From Sacculina carcini (lineage: Eukaryota > Arthropoda > Thecostraca > Sacculinidae), in assembly GCA_916048095.2 (NCBI GenBank), contig OU696579.1, positions 7,934,163 through 7,998,162 on the forward strand: a DNA stretch of 64,000 nucleotides, read 5' to 3'. The notes beneath the pieces are model-generated. The model was not told where the DNA came from. It saw only the letters and a program-made list of their open reading frames with translations, and made no database searches. Shown here piece by piece: positions 15,038-22,154 of this stretch. Each line of letters begins with the position of its first letter. Positions within the stretch are counted from its first letter, which is position 1. The translations under genes and the position numbers were made by a program.

Positions 15038-18000
15038 CCTCAGGTTGTCTGGCCGAGCAACCTCGAGCTCCTGAGGAAAGACACGGCACCGACCGGGTTG
15101 TTCCACAGGTCACTGATAGATGAAATTTTGTGTTGGCGTCTGAGTTGTGTGTGTGCTGTGCAGTGTTGCATGATGTGTGTGATGGTGTGTGGTGCTGAAT
15201 TGCAATCTGGACAGGTGTCATCGATTGAGTCATTCAACCTTTTCTGATATGACAGAAGGGCAGGATGATGACCGCATCTCAACCTGGCCAGATGCACCTT
15301 GTTTTCGCGTGTGAGTGTGTTTTCTGATTTGTGTATGTCAGGTGGGTGTCTTTGTAGGAGTGTATTGTGTTGTAGTGAGTGTATGGCTTTCCGTGCGATC
15401 ACTGTGTGTATGTGTTTCTTGATTGATGTGCGTGGGGGAGCTGGTGGAAGTGATGTGAAAATTTGTCTGTGGTAAAGTGTGCTTGGTGTTGTTTTTATGT
15501 TTCTGTCTGTGTTGTCTTGTGTTGTGAGGTGATGTAGTGGATGTGCTGTGTTGGTGACTGCTGCTGCGAGTGTTTGTGTGCCTCTCATGTCTAGGTGGTG
15601 TGTCAGTTTGAGTATTTTGGTTTCGTGATGAAGGTGGTCTGCTGGTGTGGTAGCTGTGCATCCTGTTATTGTTCTGAGTGCGGTGTTTTGAAGTGTTTGA
15701 AGTGTGTTTGTGTGGCGTGTTGCGAGATTGCTAGCCCATGCGGGGCTAGCATATTCTATGACGGGTCGGATGTACTGTTTGTATATGGTGGTTGTGGTGT
15801 CTTTGTTGTGTCCGAAAGTTGTGTGAGAGAGTGCTTTCAGTGTGTTGAGGCGTGGAGTGACCTTGGTTTTAATGTTGGTGATGTGCTGTTTGAATGAGAG
15901 TTGTGTGTCGTATGTGACGCCTAGTATTTTTGGTGTGTGCGTGTGTGGGATGATCGTGTTGTTGATGGTGATTTGTGGTGTGTAGTTGTGTTCGGATGTC
16001 CAGTTGGTGATGAGTGTGGCTGTGGATTTGGCAGGTGCAATGTTCAGTTGGTTTGTGCTGAACCATTGTTGTAGTGTGTTGATGTAAGGTTGTAGTGTGT
16101 GCACTGCTGTGTCGGCGTGTCTGTGTGTGCTTGTGATTGTGATGTCGTCTGCATATGATGATATCTGTATGGATGGAGTGTTGGGTGCTGGCATGTCATG
16201 TAGGTATAGGTTGAATAGTGTTGGTGCTAAAACGGAGCCCTGAGGGACTCCGTTTGTTATGTTGCGTGTGTGAGATGATTGTCCATTGTACCTCACATGG
16301 GCGCATCTGCCAGCGAGGTAGTTGGCCAACCATCTCTTAGTGTTATTGTGAAGTGTGGTGTCTAGTATTTTGTTTGTGAGATTGTGTCGTGGAACTCTGT
16401 CGAATGCTTTGCTGATGTCTAGTGTTATGAGTAGTGTTCTGTGTGGTGGTTTTGTTGTGTTTATGTTACCCATCATGGTCTGTGTGAGTTTTGTGAGCAG
16501 TGTGGTTGTGGAGTGCAGTGATCTGAAGCCGTGCTGTGATTGTGATAGTGGGATTTGTGGTGTGATGAGTTTGAGGATGAGGCGTTCTGTGATTTTTGAT
16601 GGTGTGCAGAGCAGTGTGATTGGACGATGTGAAGAAGGAAGCGTGGGATCTGTGCCTTGTTTGTGTAGTGTGATGATGATGCCCGTTTTCCAGATGTGAG
16701 GTATTGTGTTGTGTGAGAAGCTGTAGTTGGATATGTTGGTGAGTGTCTGTATGCCTTGTGGACCAAGATGTTTTAGATGGATGTTACTTATTCCATCTGG
16801 ACCACAGGCTGATGATTGTTTGATGTTGTGTATGATGTGTCGTGTCTGCGCATGTGTGAATGGTGTGTATAGTGGATCTGTGCTGAATGTGTGTTTACGT
16901 CTGATGATGTTGTTATTGTTGTTTGTGTTGTTAGAGGATCCGTTGCCGCGGGAGCGATCTCCGACGAGGCGTAGTGGACGTCACAGACCGGCCACCAAGT
17001 TCTTCGGTCAGTCAACTCGCTACTTTCTCCTATGTGTGTTGTCACGTGGGATCACGTATTAAGCGGGCCGTTTATACTGGCTTCATTAATATTAACATGT
17101 CTACTTCAACACACACACATACACACATACATATACACACATATACATATACATATACACACATACATATATACACAGTTACACATATATACACGCACAC
17201 ACACACACATATATACACACGTACACATACATATATACACAGTTATAATTCGTGTATTCAGTTTGTGCTCATATGTATTGTAAATTAGCTAGACGTTCGT
17301 CGTAGTTATATCTTTTGTGATGTTTATTTCCGACAAACAGCTTTTATTATTATTATTATTAATTACAGGCAAATTCAGTAGCATGGGAAGAGTGCAAGCA
17401 CTATTACCACCCTAAGGTGGCCCCATGTACCGGAAGCGCCCAAAAGATTAAGAGAGAAAAAATCTCGAATAATATTATATTCTAGTGGGGAAAATGTTAA
17501 CTTCTTGATATGTCTTGATTATACATGGAACAAATGTCGTCTATTGCGCCTTCGACATAGTGGTATATCAATAATTAAGGTTTAATTTCCATGTTGTTAT
17601 TCTACGATCCCAAACATCCACGATAAAATATTTGCTCCTTCTTTCATTATTATCCAATTCGGCCCGAAGGGCCGAATTGATGGTAATTTTTTTGCCCTGC
17701 ACTGATTGCAAATTGTCTAAATGTCTGTTTGTACCCTATCTCCTCCTAAACCACTGGACCGATTTTGATGAAACTTGGTCCCTAGGAGTAAAATGGATGC
17801 AAGAAGGTTATAGGCTTGGTTTTGTTGACCTCCGATGTCATTTTCAAGGTCATTGAGGTCATTTGTGTCTGTTTGAGGACTTTTTTGTTTGTTTGTCGAT
17901 GGATTGTTCGTCGTTCCCGTTTTCCGCCAAACGCTGCCGCCGTCGATTTTTGTTTTGTCGGCGGCAGCTCGCATCTCGCATTCACAACAATCTTCAAAAG

Positions 18001-20944
18001 AAATCTTCGAAGAAGGAAGAACCAAAAGAAATTAAAAAGAGACAGTCATCTCCCCCCGCCGGCCTCATCCCGCGGATGTAATCTGTCCATAATGTGTAGT
18101 TGGTTTAGGATATCAAGACCGAATTGGGGGTATGCAGCTTTGGATCTGGTTTGTGGCCAGACAAAGCTGCACGTCTACTTAATAATTATTAATTACAGGC
18201 ATATTCAGTAGCATGAGAAGAGTGCAAGCACTATTACCACCCTGCGGTGGCCTCGTGTACTGGAAGCACCCAAAAGCGTAGGGAGAGAATAGTGGTAGCA
18301 CACCCGCCTCACAAGCGGAGGTCCGTGGTTCGAAAACCGGCGGAGGAGAATTTCATTGGGAGAATTATATAATCCAACAGCCCCTGTCCACCCAGCAGTA
18401 AATGATGGTACCAGATATCAGTCATGTGTTGTGTCATGCATTCTGGGGAGGTGGCCCCCTCTAATACGTCTTCCGTCCTTGTGGCGCCATAGCGTGGAGA
18501 GGGTCGGTTCTGCGGTGGCAGCGAGCACTTGCTTCATAAGCTTCGGCTTCTTCCCGTGTAGCAGCTGTCACTTGAGCTATTTAACCTTTAACCGCAATTT
18601 TCCCCGCGTGACGTTAAATTAAGAGTGCATTGTTTTTTCATTATTATTCGACCTATAAAACAAATGTTATTGTATTTCATATTGTAATGCAGAAGTGCTC
18701 TGCAAAAGAATGCACCATATTTTACGCTAAAACTCCAACTGAAATGTATCTCCAAATTAATCGAGAATTATTTGAGAGGTACTTCATACGAGATGTAACG
18801 AGCATAATGAAAAACTGAAAATCCAAGTTTTCAATTCGCGCAATTACAACATGCTACAGTAGCGCTGCTACAGTTCACTTACTGCACGCCAGGCTTTGAT
18901 TATGCCAAGCATAATGCGTAAACTTCCTTCTGATGAAGTGATCGGCGACGCGTTCGCCCGACTCTTGGTCTCACTGGGCCTTGAGACAAGAGCTGAAGAG
19001 CTATATGACATCTACAGCAAAGAAAGAAAGTGGCTCATGTTTCTGAACCGACACAACGTAGCTCGCAAACATCCACACTTTTATGTGAGTGCCCTGCAAG
19101 AATTCCTAAACAAGGCACGGTCGAGAAAGCCACATGACGTGTCCACTTCATGCAAGAAACACACTGCCGTGCTGTGCGACTTGTAGATTTGTCTACGATC
19201 TTACAGCCTATTGTGGATTAATGCGGCGGTCTCGATGTTCTCAAAGAGTGCATCGACTGTATTTTATCGACCGTTGAAACTCTCAAACTCAACCAGCAAC
19301 AGATCGCCGCCAGGAAAAAATGCAAACTTGCATCTTCGACGACTATCAAGAAATCGACCTTCACTAACTTGATTTCAGCGCTTAACAAATGCGCTATGTG
19401 TTTTAAGACGATGATGATGAACGAAGTGTCGGTGTGCATGAAGATCATATCCGACTTTCATTTGCTTCGACTGCTGAAACTTAGTCTGGTCGAAATCCAT
19501 CATCATCGACAAGCCACCGAAACTCCGCATAAACAGAGCAAGAGAACAAAATCAGGGGATAATCCTACTCCTAAAATTGTCTCTGATAGTGCGAACTGTC
19601 CGAGAGACCAATGCAAGCAATTTGCACGTGGAAAATACGAATGTGACCTTGCGACCGCCGCTGTTGATCAAAACATCGGTAAAGGTCACACACGCGGATA
19701 TCATACCACCGTTAATACTCAACCAATCAGCGATGTGGCCAGTGAAACGGCTGAGAAAATTGCAAGACACATTGTGCTTAATTTGATTCAAGACGTGGTC
19801 GTCAAAGCGTCTAACCAAACTGCCCAAAATGAACAAATGGGCAGACTGGGCTGGGTTTAACATTCACGACTACATTTCGATCTCTACGTCTCTTGTCGTC
19901 CATATGACAACAGCAGCAGCGTTGTACTTCAAGTGTAAATCACCACTGCAAATCTGACAAAAGACAAGTCACACTTCTCTCTCCCTCTCTATCTATTTAC
20001 CACTATCTTTCTTCCTCTATGTTTCGCCGCAATCTCAAGCTGTCAAGACGGAGAGGAGATGAATGGTGGCAGCGGCTCAATTTGTCATCACTACTGTCAA
20101 TGTCCGTGATTGGATTGGATTGTTATCCATCTTACCAACGACACATCACGATTGTCTTGCAATCATTATGCCGCAATCTCAAGTTGTGAAGACAGGACAA
20201 GGAGTTGAATGGTGGCAGTGGCTTAATTTGCCATCGCGACTGTCTTGATCCGTGTTTCTGGGCGAGCTCGCGGTTCCATAAGCCAATTGTCATACCTGGT
20301 GTGATTGCATCTACAGGAATGACCCTCTAGTCCGTTGCACACTGCTTTCGGACTATTAGTACAAAATTCCAGCAATCTTTGATTTAGAACTCACTCGTTG
20401 TATTCTTGGTGGTTTCAATATATTATGTTTCCTTTGTTAAATCGGTGTTTTTCATAAATAAATATTGCCCGCCAACAGAGATCCATTTCTGCAGCGTGGC
20501 ATTAAACAGGGGAAAACAATCCATTTTATTACCAACCTAGAATACTTTGCAGGTTCAACACACACACACGCGCACAATAATATATGAAGCAAAAAGCTAA
20601 AAGGTGCGGGGATTTCTATGAAGACAGTTAAGAAAATATGTATTTTTACCCATGCTTTGTATTTTTCGCTGGAAAAAGCCGTTTTGTTCAAAGGAGTCTC
20701 TAATTAGCTTTAAGTTGCATTAATAAACGTTGATTAAGTAAGTTTTGTGAGTGCGTTGTCTTTCATTTAATTGTGTCATTTCTCGCTTGGTATTTGCGTA
20801 TTGTCGTGTTATTTTGACAATTTCTCCTTGTCTCCTTTCTTCCCGTACTGTAATCTATTGCACCTCCAAGTGTGCGTATGTATGTGTGTGTGTATGTGTG
20901 TGTGTACAGGTGAGGTGGATGACGGAGATGAAGACGTGGAATAA
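1..20944 (+). CDS. STAG: Cohesin subunit STAG/SA (stromal antigen), 5'-partial, 15 exons
   Basis: STAG/SA is the HEAT-repeat subunit that clamps RAD21 and recruits cohesin to chromatin. Exons read: 1-142, 775-923, 1463-1694, 2612-~2736, 4033-4306, 5095-5307, 5971-6132, 6479-6667, 6977-7130, 9051-9184, 9418-9591, 11312-11550, 14062-14225, 16935-17006 and probably 20910-20944. Phases agree across the joins. Family motifs seen: [95 protein letters not shown] and a YRNSL motif. The Y/W pair in YIGW corresponds to the conserved surface used by CTCF/SGO1 in human SA2 (family knowledge). The 5' exons lie left of the window. The C-terminal tail after exon 13 is much shorter than in vertebrates. If exon 14 is not spliced at 17006, the frame ends at 17062 instead. 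Most acceptors are preceded by (TG)n. Confidence 0.93.
1690..2440. repeat. CA-rich minisatellite at the 5' end of STAG intron 3
   Basis: The array starts within a few bases of the exon-3 donor. It consists of variable units built from ACACAC, CTGACACATA and CACATGCACA. The long Cys/Val ORFs on the other strand here are only translations of the repeat. The same intron ends in a pure (TG)n run directly before the exon-4 acceptor, so its two ends are complementary. Downstream, 2745-3000 is a (TC)n-rich pyrimidine tract. Confidence 0.9.
3488..3790 (+). mobile_element. tRNA-derived SINE (family B)
   Basis: The first ~72 bases (3488-3559) fold as a tRNA: a 7-bp acceptor stem GCCTCGT/GCGAGGT with two wobble pairs, an A box TAGCCGAGTGG, a T arm CAGGG-TTCGATT-CCCTG and a B box GTTCGATTC. 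The anticodon position reads GCA, although the D arm looks Leu/Ser-like, so the parent tRNA is unclear. A ~210-base non-tRNA body follows, ending in an A-rich tail near 3768-3790. It lies in STAG intron 4. I see no second copy of this body in the window, so the SINE call rests on structure. Confidence 0.6.
4373..4698. mobile_element. hAT-type MITE, 326 bp
   Basis: The left end reads CAGGGGTCTGCAACCC and the right end, on the other strand, reads CAGAGGTGGGCAATCC. These imperfect inverted ends are of the common hAT form. Flanking octamers GCCTCTAG and GGCTATAA match at 5 of 8 positions, as expected for an old 8-bp target duplication. No ORF. Located in STAG intron 5. Confidence 0.7.
5583..5968. 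repeat. Minisatellite (TGATTGATTGTTGATTGGTCAC-like)
   Basis: Tandem units of about 20-30 bases built from TGATTGATTGTTGATT followed by GGTCAC, AATCACGAA or similar. The array runs right up to the acceptor of STAG exon 7 at 5971, so the repeat itself supplies the T-rich tract of that splice site. Confidence 0.85.
6262..6415 (-). mobile_element. LINE 3'-end fragment (family C)
   Basis: Read on the minus strand this is the same sequence as 52270-52560. It carries the RT C-terminal tail and the ending that includes ACAACTAGTGA. It lies inside STAG intron 7 and has no coding capacity of its own. Confidence 0.75.
7165..8890. repeat. 22-bp minisatellite in STAG intron 9
   Basis: About 75-80 tandem copies of a 22-base unit close to ATGATTGTAGATTGATTGTG plus two bases. 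Variant units (GAGTG, GACTGGG, TTTAATGC) recur in a fixed order. The block beginning TTGAATGTGT at 7271 recurs at 7557, an offset of 286 = 13 x 22. Towards 8700 the units become divergent. The array fills nearly all of the intron between exons 9 and 10. Confidence 0.95.
9670..9722 (-). pseudogene. 5'-truncated tRNA-Lys(UUU)-like pseudogene
   Basis: The minus strand gives an anticodon stem TTAGG/CCTAA around a TTTTTAA loop with anticodon TTT. It continues with T arm CAGGG-TTCGAGC-CCCTG and a 3' acceptor strand GCTCGGGCG, followed by a T-run that could end Pol III transcription. The acceptor 5' strand and D arm are absent. It is a truncated tRNA copy or tRNA-derived fragment in STAG intron 11, not a working gene. 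Confidence 0.65.
11038..11280 (-). repeat. Dispersed repeat R1, copy 1
   Basis: One of six R1 copies. With its tail last, the order is: a segment containing GGCGGAGTGACATTATGGAG, a variable T-rich middle, a core with GGTGGTAATAGTGC, then GGATTTGCCTGTAATTAA and a (TAA)n tail. The TAA tail suggests the 3' end of a LINE or a LINE-mobilised SINE; no tRNA head is visible. This copy reads left to right and sits just upstream of STAG exon 12. The strand given is relative to copies 2, 3 and 6. Confidence 0.75.
11579..11655 (-). repeat. Short repeat R2 with (ATTAC)n, copy 1
   Basis: A run of ATTAC pentamers is followed by a sequence complementary to the R2 core, which carries GCGC, TATATAAAT and TTAATG. 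It begins about 30 bases after the exon-12 donor of STAG and is flanked by (CA)n on both sides. R2 resembles the widespread 3' ends of L2/CR1-like retroposons. Confidence 0.75.
12050..12660 (+). mobile_element. LINE 3'-end fragment (family C), interrupted by a MITE
   Basis: The sequence from 12055 to 12323 matches the complement of 41590-41880 in order, including GGGGTCATGG, TTTCCCATATACAGGTGTGT and GAAAGACTGGATAGTGTGAA. It is the decayed C-terminal end of an RT ORF. A 309-bp hAT MITE interrupts it at 12324-12632. No ORF remains. Confidence 0.75.
12324..12632. mobile_element. hAT-type MITE, 309 bp, nested in a LINE
   Basis: The ends are CAGTGCTTCTCAAACT and, from the other strand, CAGTGCTACTCAAAGT. 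They are flanked by GGCTAGAG and GGTTAGAG, an 8-bp target duplication with one mismatch. The interior contains GTACCGGTA-type palindromic pieces and no ORF. It entered after the surrounding LINE fragment. Confidence 0.85.
12920..13110 (+). repeat. Dispersed repeat R1, copy 2
   Basis: Begins with (TTA)n then AATTACAGGCAAATCCAG and the core GCAAGCACTATTACCACCCT. It ends in an A-rich GAAAGAGAGTT stretch and (AATAA)n. Same family as 11038, 17344, 18180, 33488 and 35606. Located in STAG intron 12. Confidence 0.8.
13979..14060. repeat. (TG)n microsatellite forming the acceptor tract of STAG exon 13
   Basis: An almost pure (TG) run of about 70-80 bases ends in TGTTAG at the exon-13 acceptor (exon starts 14062). 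The same intron starts, directly after its donor at 11551, with ACACAGACACACACAC, so its two ends are complementary. Confidence 0.9.
14230..14905. repeat. ACTCATACACA minisatellite after STAG exon 13
   Basis: Starts within ten bases of the exon-13 donor. The units are CACTCATACA and CTCTCATACACA with AAACACAC interruptions. Long His/Thr/Ser ORFs through it are artefacts of the repeat. Confidence 0.9.
15005..16934 (-). mobile_element. Non-LTR retrotransposon (LINE A), 5'-truncated, RT ORF open
   Basis: A minus-strand ORF runs without a stop from about 16930 to a TGA at 15040. It encodes a reverse transcriptase and C-terminal region. RT motifs seen: [52 protein letters not shown] and SYADDITI. 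A zinc-knuckle-like CPDC...H...H motif lies near the end. The endonuclease part is missing. The stop is followed within a few bases by an (AAC)n tail at 14985-15037. The reading is Jockey/CR1-like, clade not certain. It is antisense to STAG, within intron 13, and its 5' edge reaches the acceptor of exon 14. A second, shorter copy is at 29632-29915. Confidence 0.9.
17344..17465 (+). repeat. Dispersed repeat R1, copy 3
   Basis: (TTA)n, then AATTACAGGCAAATTCAG and the core up to GCGCCCAAAAGATTAAGAG. A shortened copy, nearly identical to copy 2 over the core. STAG intron 14. Confidence 0.8.
17650..18180. mobile_element. Non-autonomous repeat with terminal palindrome, possibly Helitron-related
   Basis: It opens with a near-perfect hairpin, AATTCGGCCC-GAA-GGGCCGAATT (17655-17677). 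It contains the stretch CCACTGGACCGATTTTGATG, a sequence theme common in animal Helitron-like elements. It closes with a second inverted repeat, GCAGCTTTG...CAAAGCTGC (18135-18171). No transposase or Rep/helicase ORF. The right edge abuts R1 copy 4. Family assignment is tentative. Confidence 0.4.
18180..18290 (+). repeat. Dispersed repeat R1, copy 4
   Basis: AATTACAGGCATATTCAG followed by the R1 core, with several substitutions. It is cut off at about 18290, where a tRNA-headed SINE begins. Confidence 0.75.
18290..18590 (+). mobile_element. tRNA-Val-derived SINE (family A), copy 1
   Basis: The head TAGTGGTAGCACACCCGCC leads to anticodon loop CTCACAA (anticodon CAC) and B box GGTTCGAAAACC, closest to tRNA-Val. 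The body includes CAGATATCAGTCATGTGTTG and GGAGAGGGTCGGTTCTGCGG, shared with the copies at 29941 and 47930. STAG intron 14, joined directly to R1 copy 4. Confidence 0.85.
18896..19186 (+). CDS. Unrecognised ORF, 96 codons
   Basis: An uninterrupted ORF starting [12 protein letters not shown]. It includes [30 protein letters not shown] and [15 protein letters not shown]. The text is low in repeats, with balanced helical composition, so it looks like real or once-real protein. It sits within STAG intron 14, close to a second coding-like ORF at 19369-19860. I do not recognise the family. It could be a nested gene, a processed copy of a gene elsewhere, or part of an unidentified mobile element. 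Confidence 0.35.
   Translation: MIMPSIMRKLPSDEVIGDAFARLLVSLGLETRAEELYDIYSKERKWLMFLNRHNVARKHPHFYVSALQEFLNKARSRKPHDVSTSCKKHTAVLCDL
19369..19860 (+). CDS. Unrecognised ORF, 163 codons
   Basis: Coding-like ORF on the same strand as the ORF at 18896. The N-terminal half ([20 protein letters not shown], then [15 protein letters not shown]) looks helical. The C-terminal half is polar ([15 protein letters not shown]) and ends [20 protein letters not shown]. No membrane segment or known motif. Nothing in the sequence assigns a role. It lies inside STAG intron 14, and no splice context is obvious. Confidence 0.3.
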   Translation: MISALNKCAMCFKTMMMNEVSVCMKIISDFHLLRLLKLSLVEIHHHRQATETPHKQSKRTKSGDNPTPKIVSDSANCPRDQCKQFARGKYECDLATAAVDQNIGKGHTRGYHTTVNTQPISDVASETAEKIARHIVLNLIQDVVVKASNQTAQNEQMGRLGWV

Positions 20945-22154
20945 TAATAAAAATAATGAGTCAGTTTTGAGACTAGTATGAACCATATTTTGTGTGTATG
21001 CAATTTGGTTGACTTTATTGGAAGCGATCTGTGTTCAAAGTGTTGTCGCATTGTGTTCATATTTTCTGTCACTCATCCTGCGTTCACGAGAGTTCATTTC
21101 ACGTACACCTTCAATGGCAAATTCGTGGCCAAATTTATTACGTGTTCGCAAACATGGCAGCAAGCAATTTCTGTTTGTTATCTGTGCTGTTTTTCGTGTT
21201 GATGTTTCGTTCGTGTTTGTGGCGTTATTAAACAAAACTGTGCGGACAATTGCAGTTTTCATTTCTTGCAAAACTAGTTGATAGACATGACGTGGATACG
21301 AGAGCACGTTCAAAATAGTGATTTCATTGTGGTCATTTCTTTCTGCACACGATACTGTTCACTGGTGTTGTTGAGTTCACTGCACGTCGATGAGCTTGGA
21401 GTAGTGCAGAAGAAACTTGTGTATCACGCACGCTTTTCCTTGCAGTGTGCACCTGCATTTTCCGTGCACATATTTTACTGTCAGTGGCGGATCCAGAGAA
21501 TATCAAGTAGGGAGCAAGCACGTGCTTGTTTGTGTGTTCTTTCACAGGCTGTCATACAGGTGGCACACGTTTCTGATCATTAGGCGACGTACTGACGGCT
21601 ATAGCAAGTTCATAATCACGTTCTTTTAAATACCATATTTGTGGTGGCGAATTCGGGCGTATTTGGGAGTGTATAAATTGAAGTGCGTCTTTTAGCAAAA
21701 TCCTGTTGAAATGCTTCTTCTAAGTCAGTGGAGCATAACCTTATTTATCTCTGATTCTCCACTTCTTAATAAGTCAACTCTTCATTTTCCACACAACAGC
21801 ACTTAGAGATCCACCCTACCAACCCTACCACACACCAGCTGCACGAATATATAGTTGGGTCCAGTTCGCTACTGAACACACCGGATGGTCACCCTATAAG
21901 AACTAGCGAAAAAGAAACTCACCGTGGATATTTTGGGCACCATTGTCCCAGATGTACTTGTTCAACGTGCATTCAACGTTCAGCAACTGCAATACGTTGA
22001 TCACCTGAGGAGGGGCGGACTCTCCTGGATCCGCCGATGTGTTTCAACAAGTAATTCTTGACCGATGTTAGCATGCGACGTGGACAGACACACAGGCAAG
22101 ACAATACATGCAGTATAAGCGTAAGGCTGTGGTGTGCAACACGATACCACGAGA
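20945..22154. other. Intergenic region between STAG and the HS2ST-like gene
   Basis: No convincing exon. AT-rich sequence with AATAAA-like text just after the STAG stop. A pair of GGCGGATCC-containing ends (21483 and about 22024) may mark a MITE. The HS2ST promoter and 5'UTR presumably occupy the last few hundred bases; no TATA box stands out. Confidence 0.5.
21483..22040. mobile_element. Candidate hAT-like MITE
   Basis: The left end CAGTGGCGGATCCAGAG and a right end that reads CATCGGCGGATCCAGGA on the other strand resemble the ends of the better-supported MITE at 23994-24214. I could not see a convincing 8-bp target duplication, so the limits are uncertain. Confidence 0.35.

Noticed and set aside
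13982-15247. 421-codon ORF rich in His, Thr and Ser, and similar long ORFs at 1524-2506, 10212-10688 and 39285-40107
   Set aside because: They are translations of CA/TG, ACTCATACAC and TCTG repeats in which stops are rare. No protein-like complexity.
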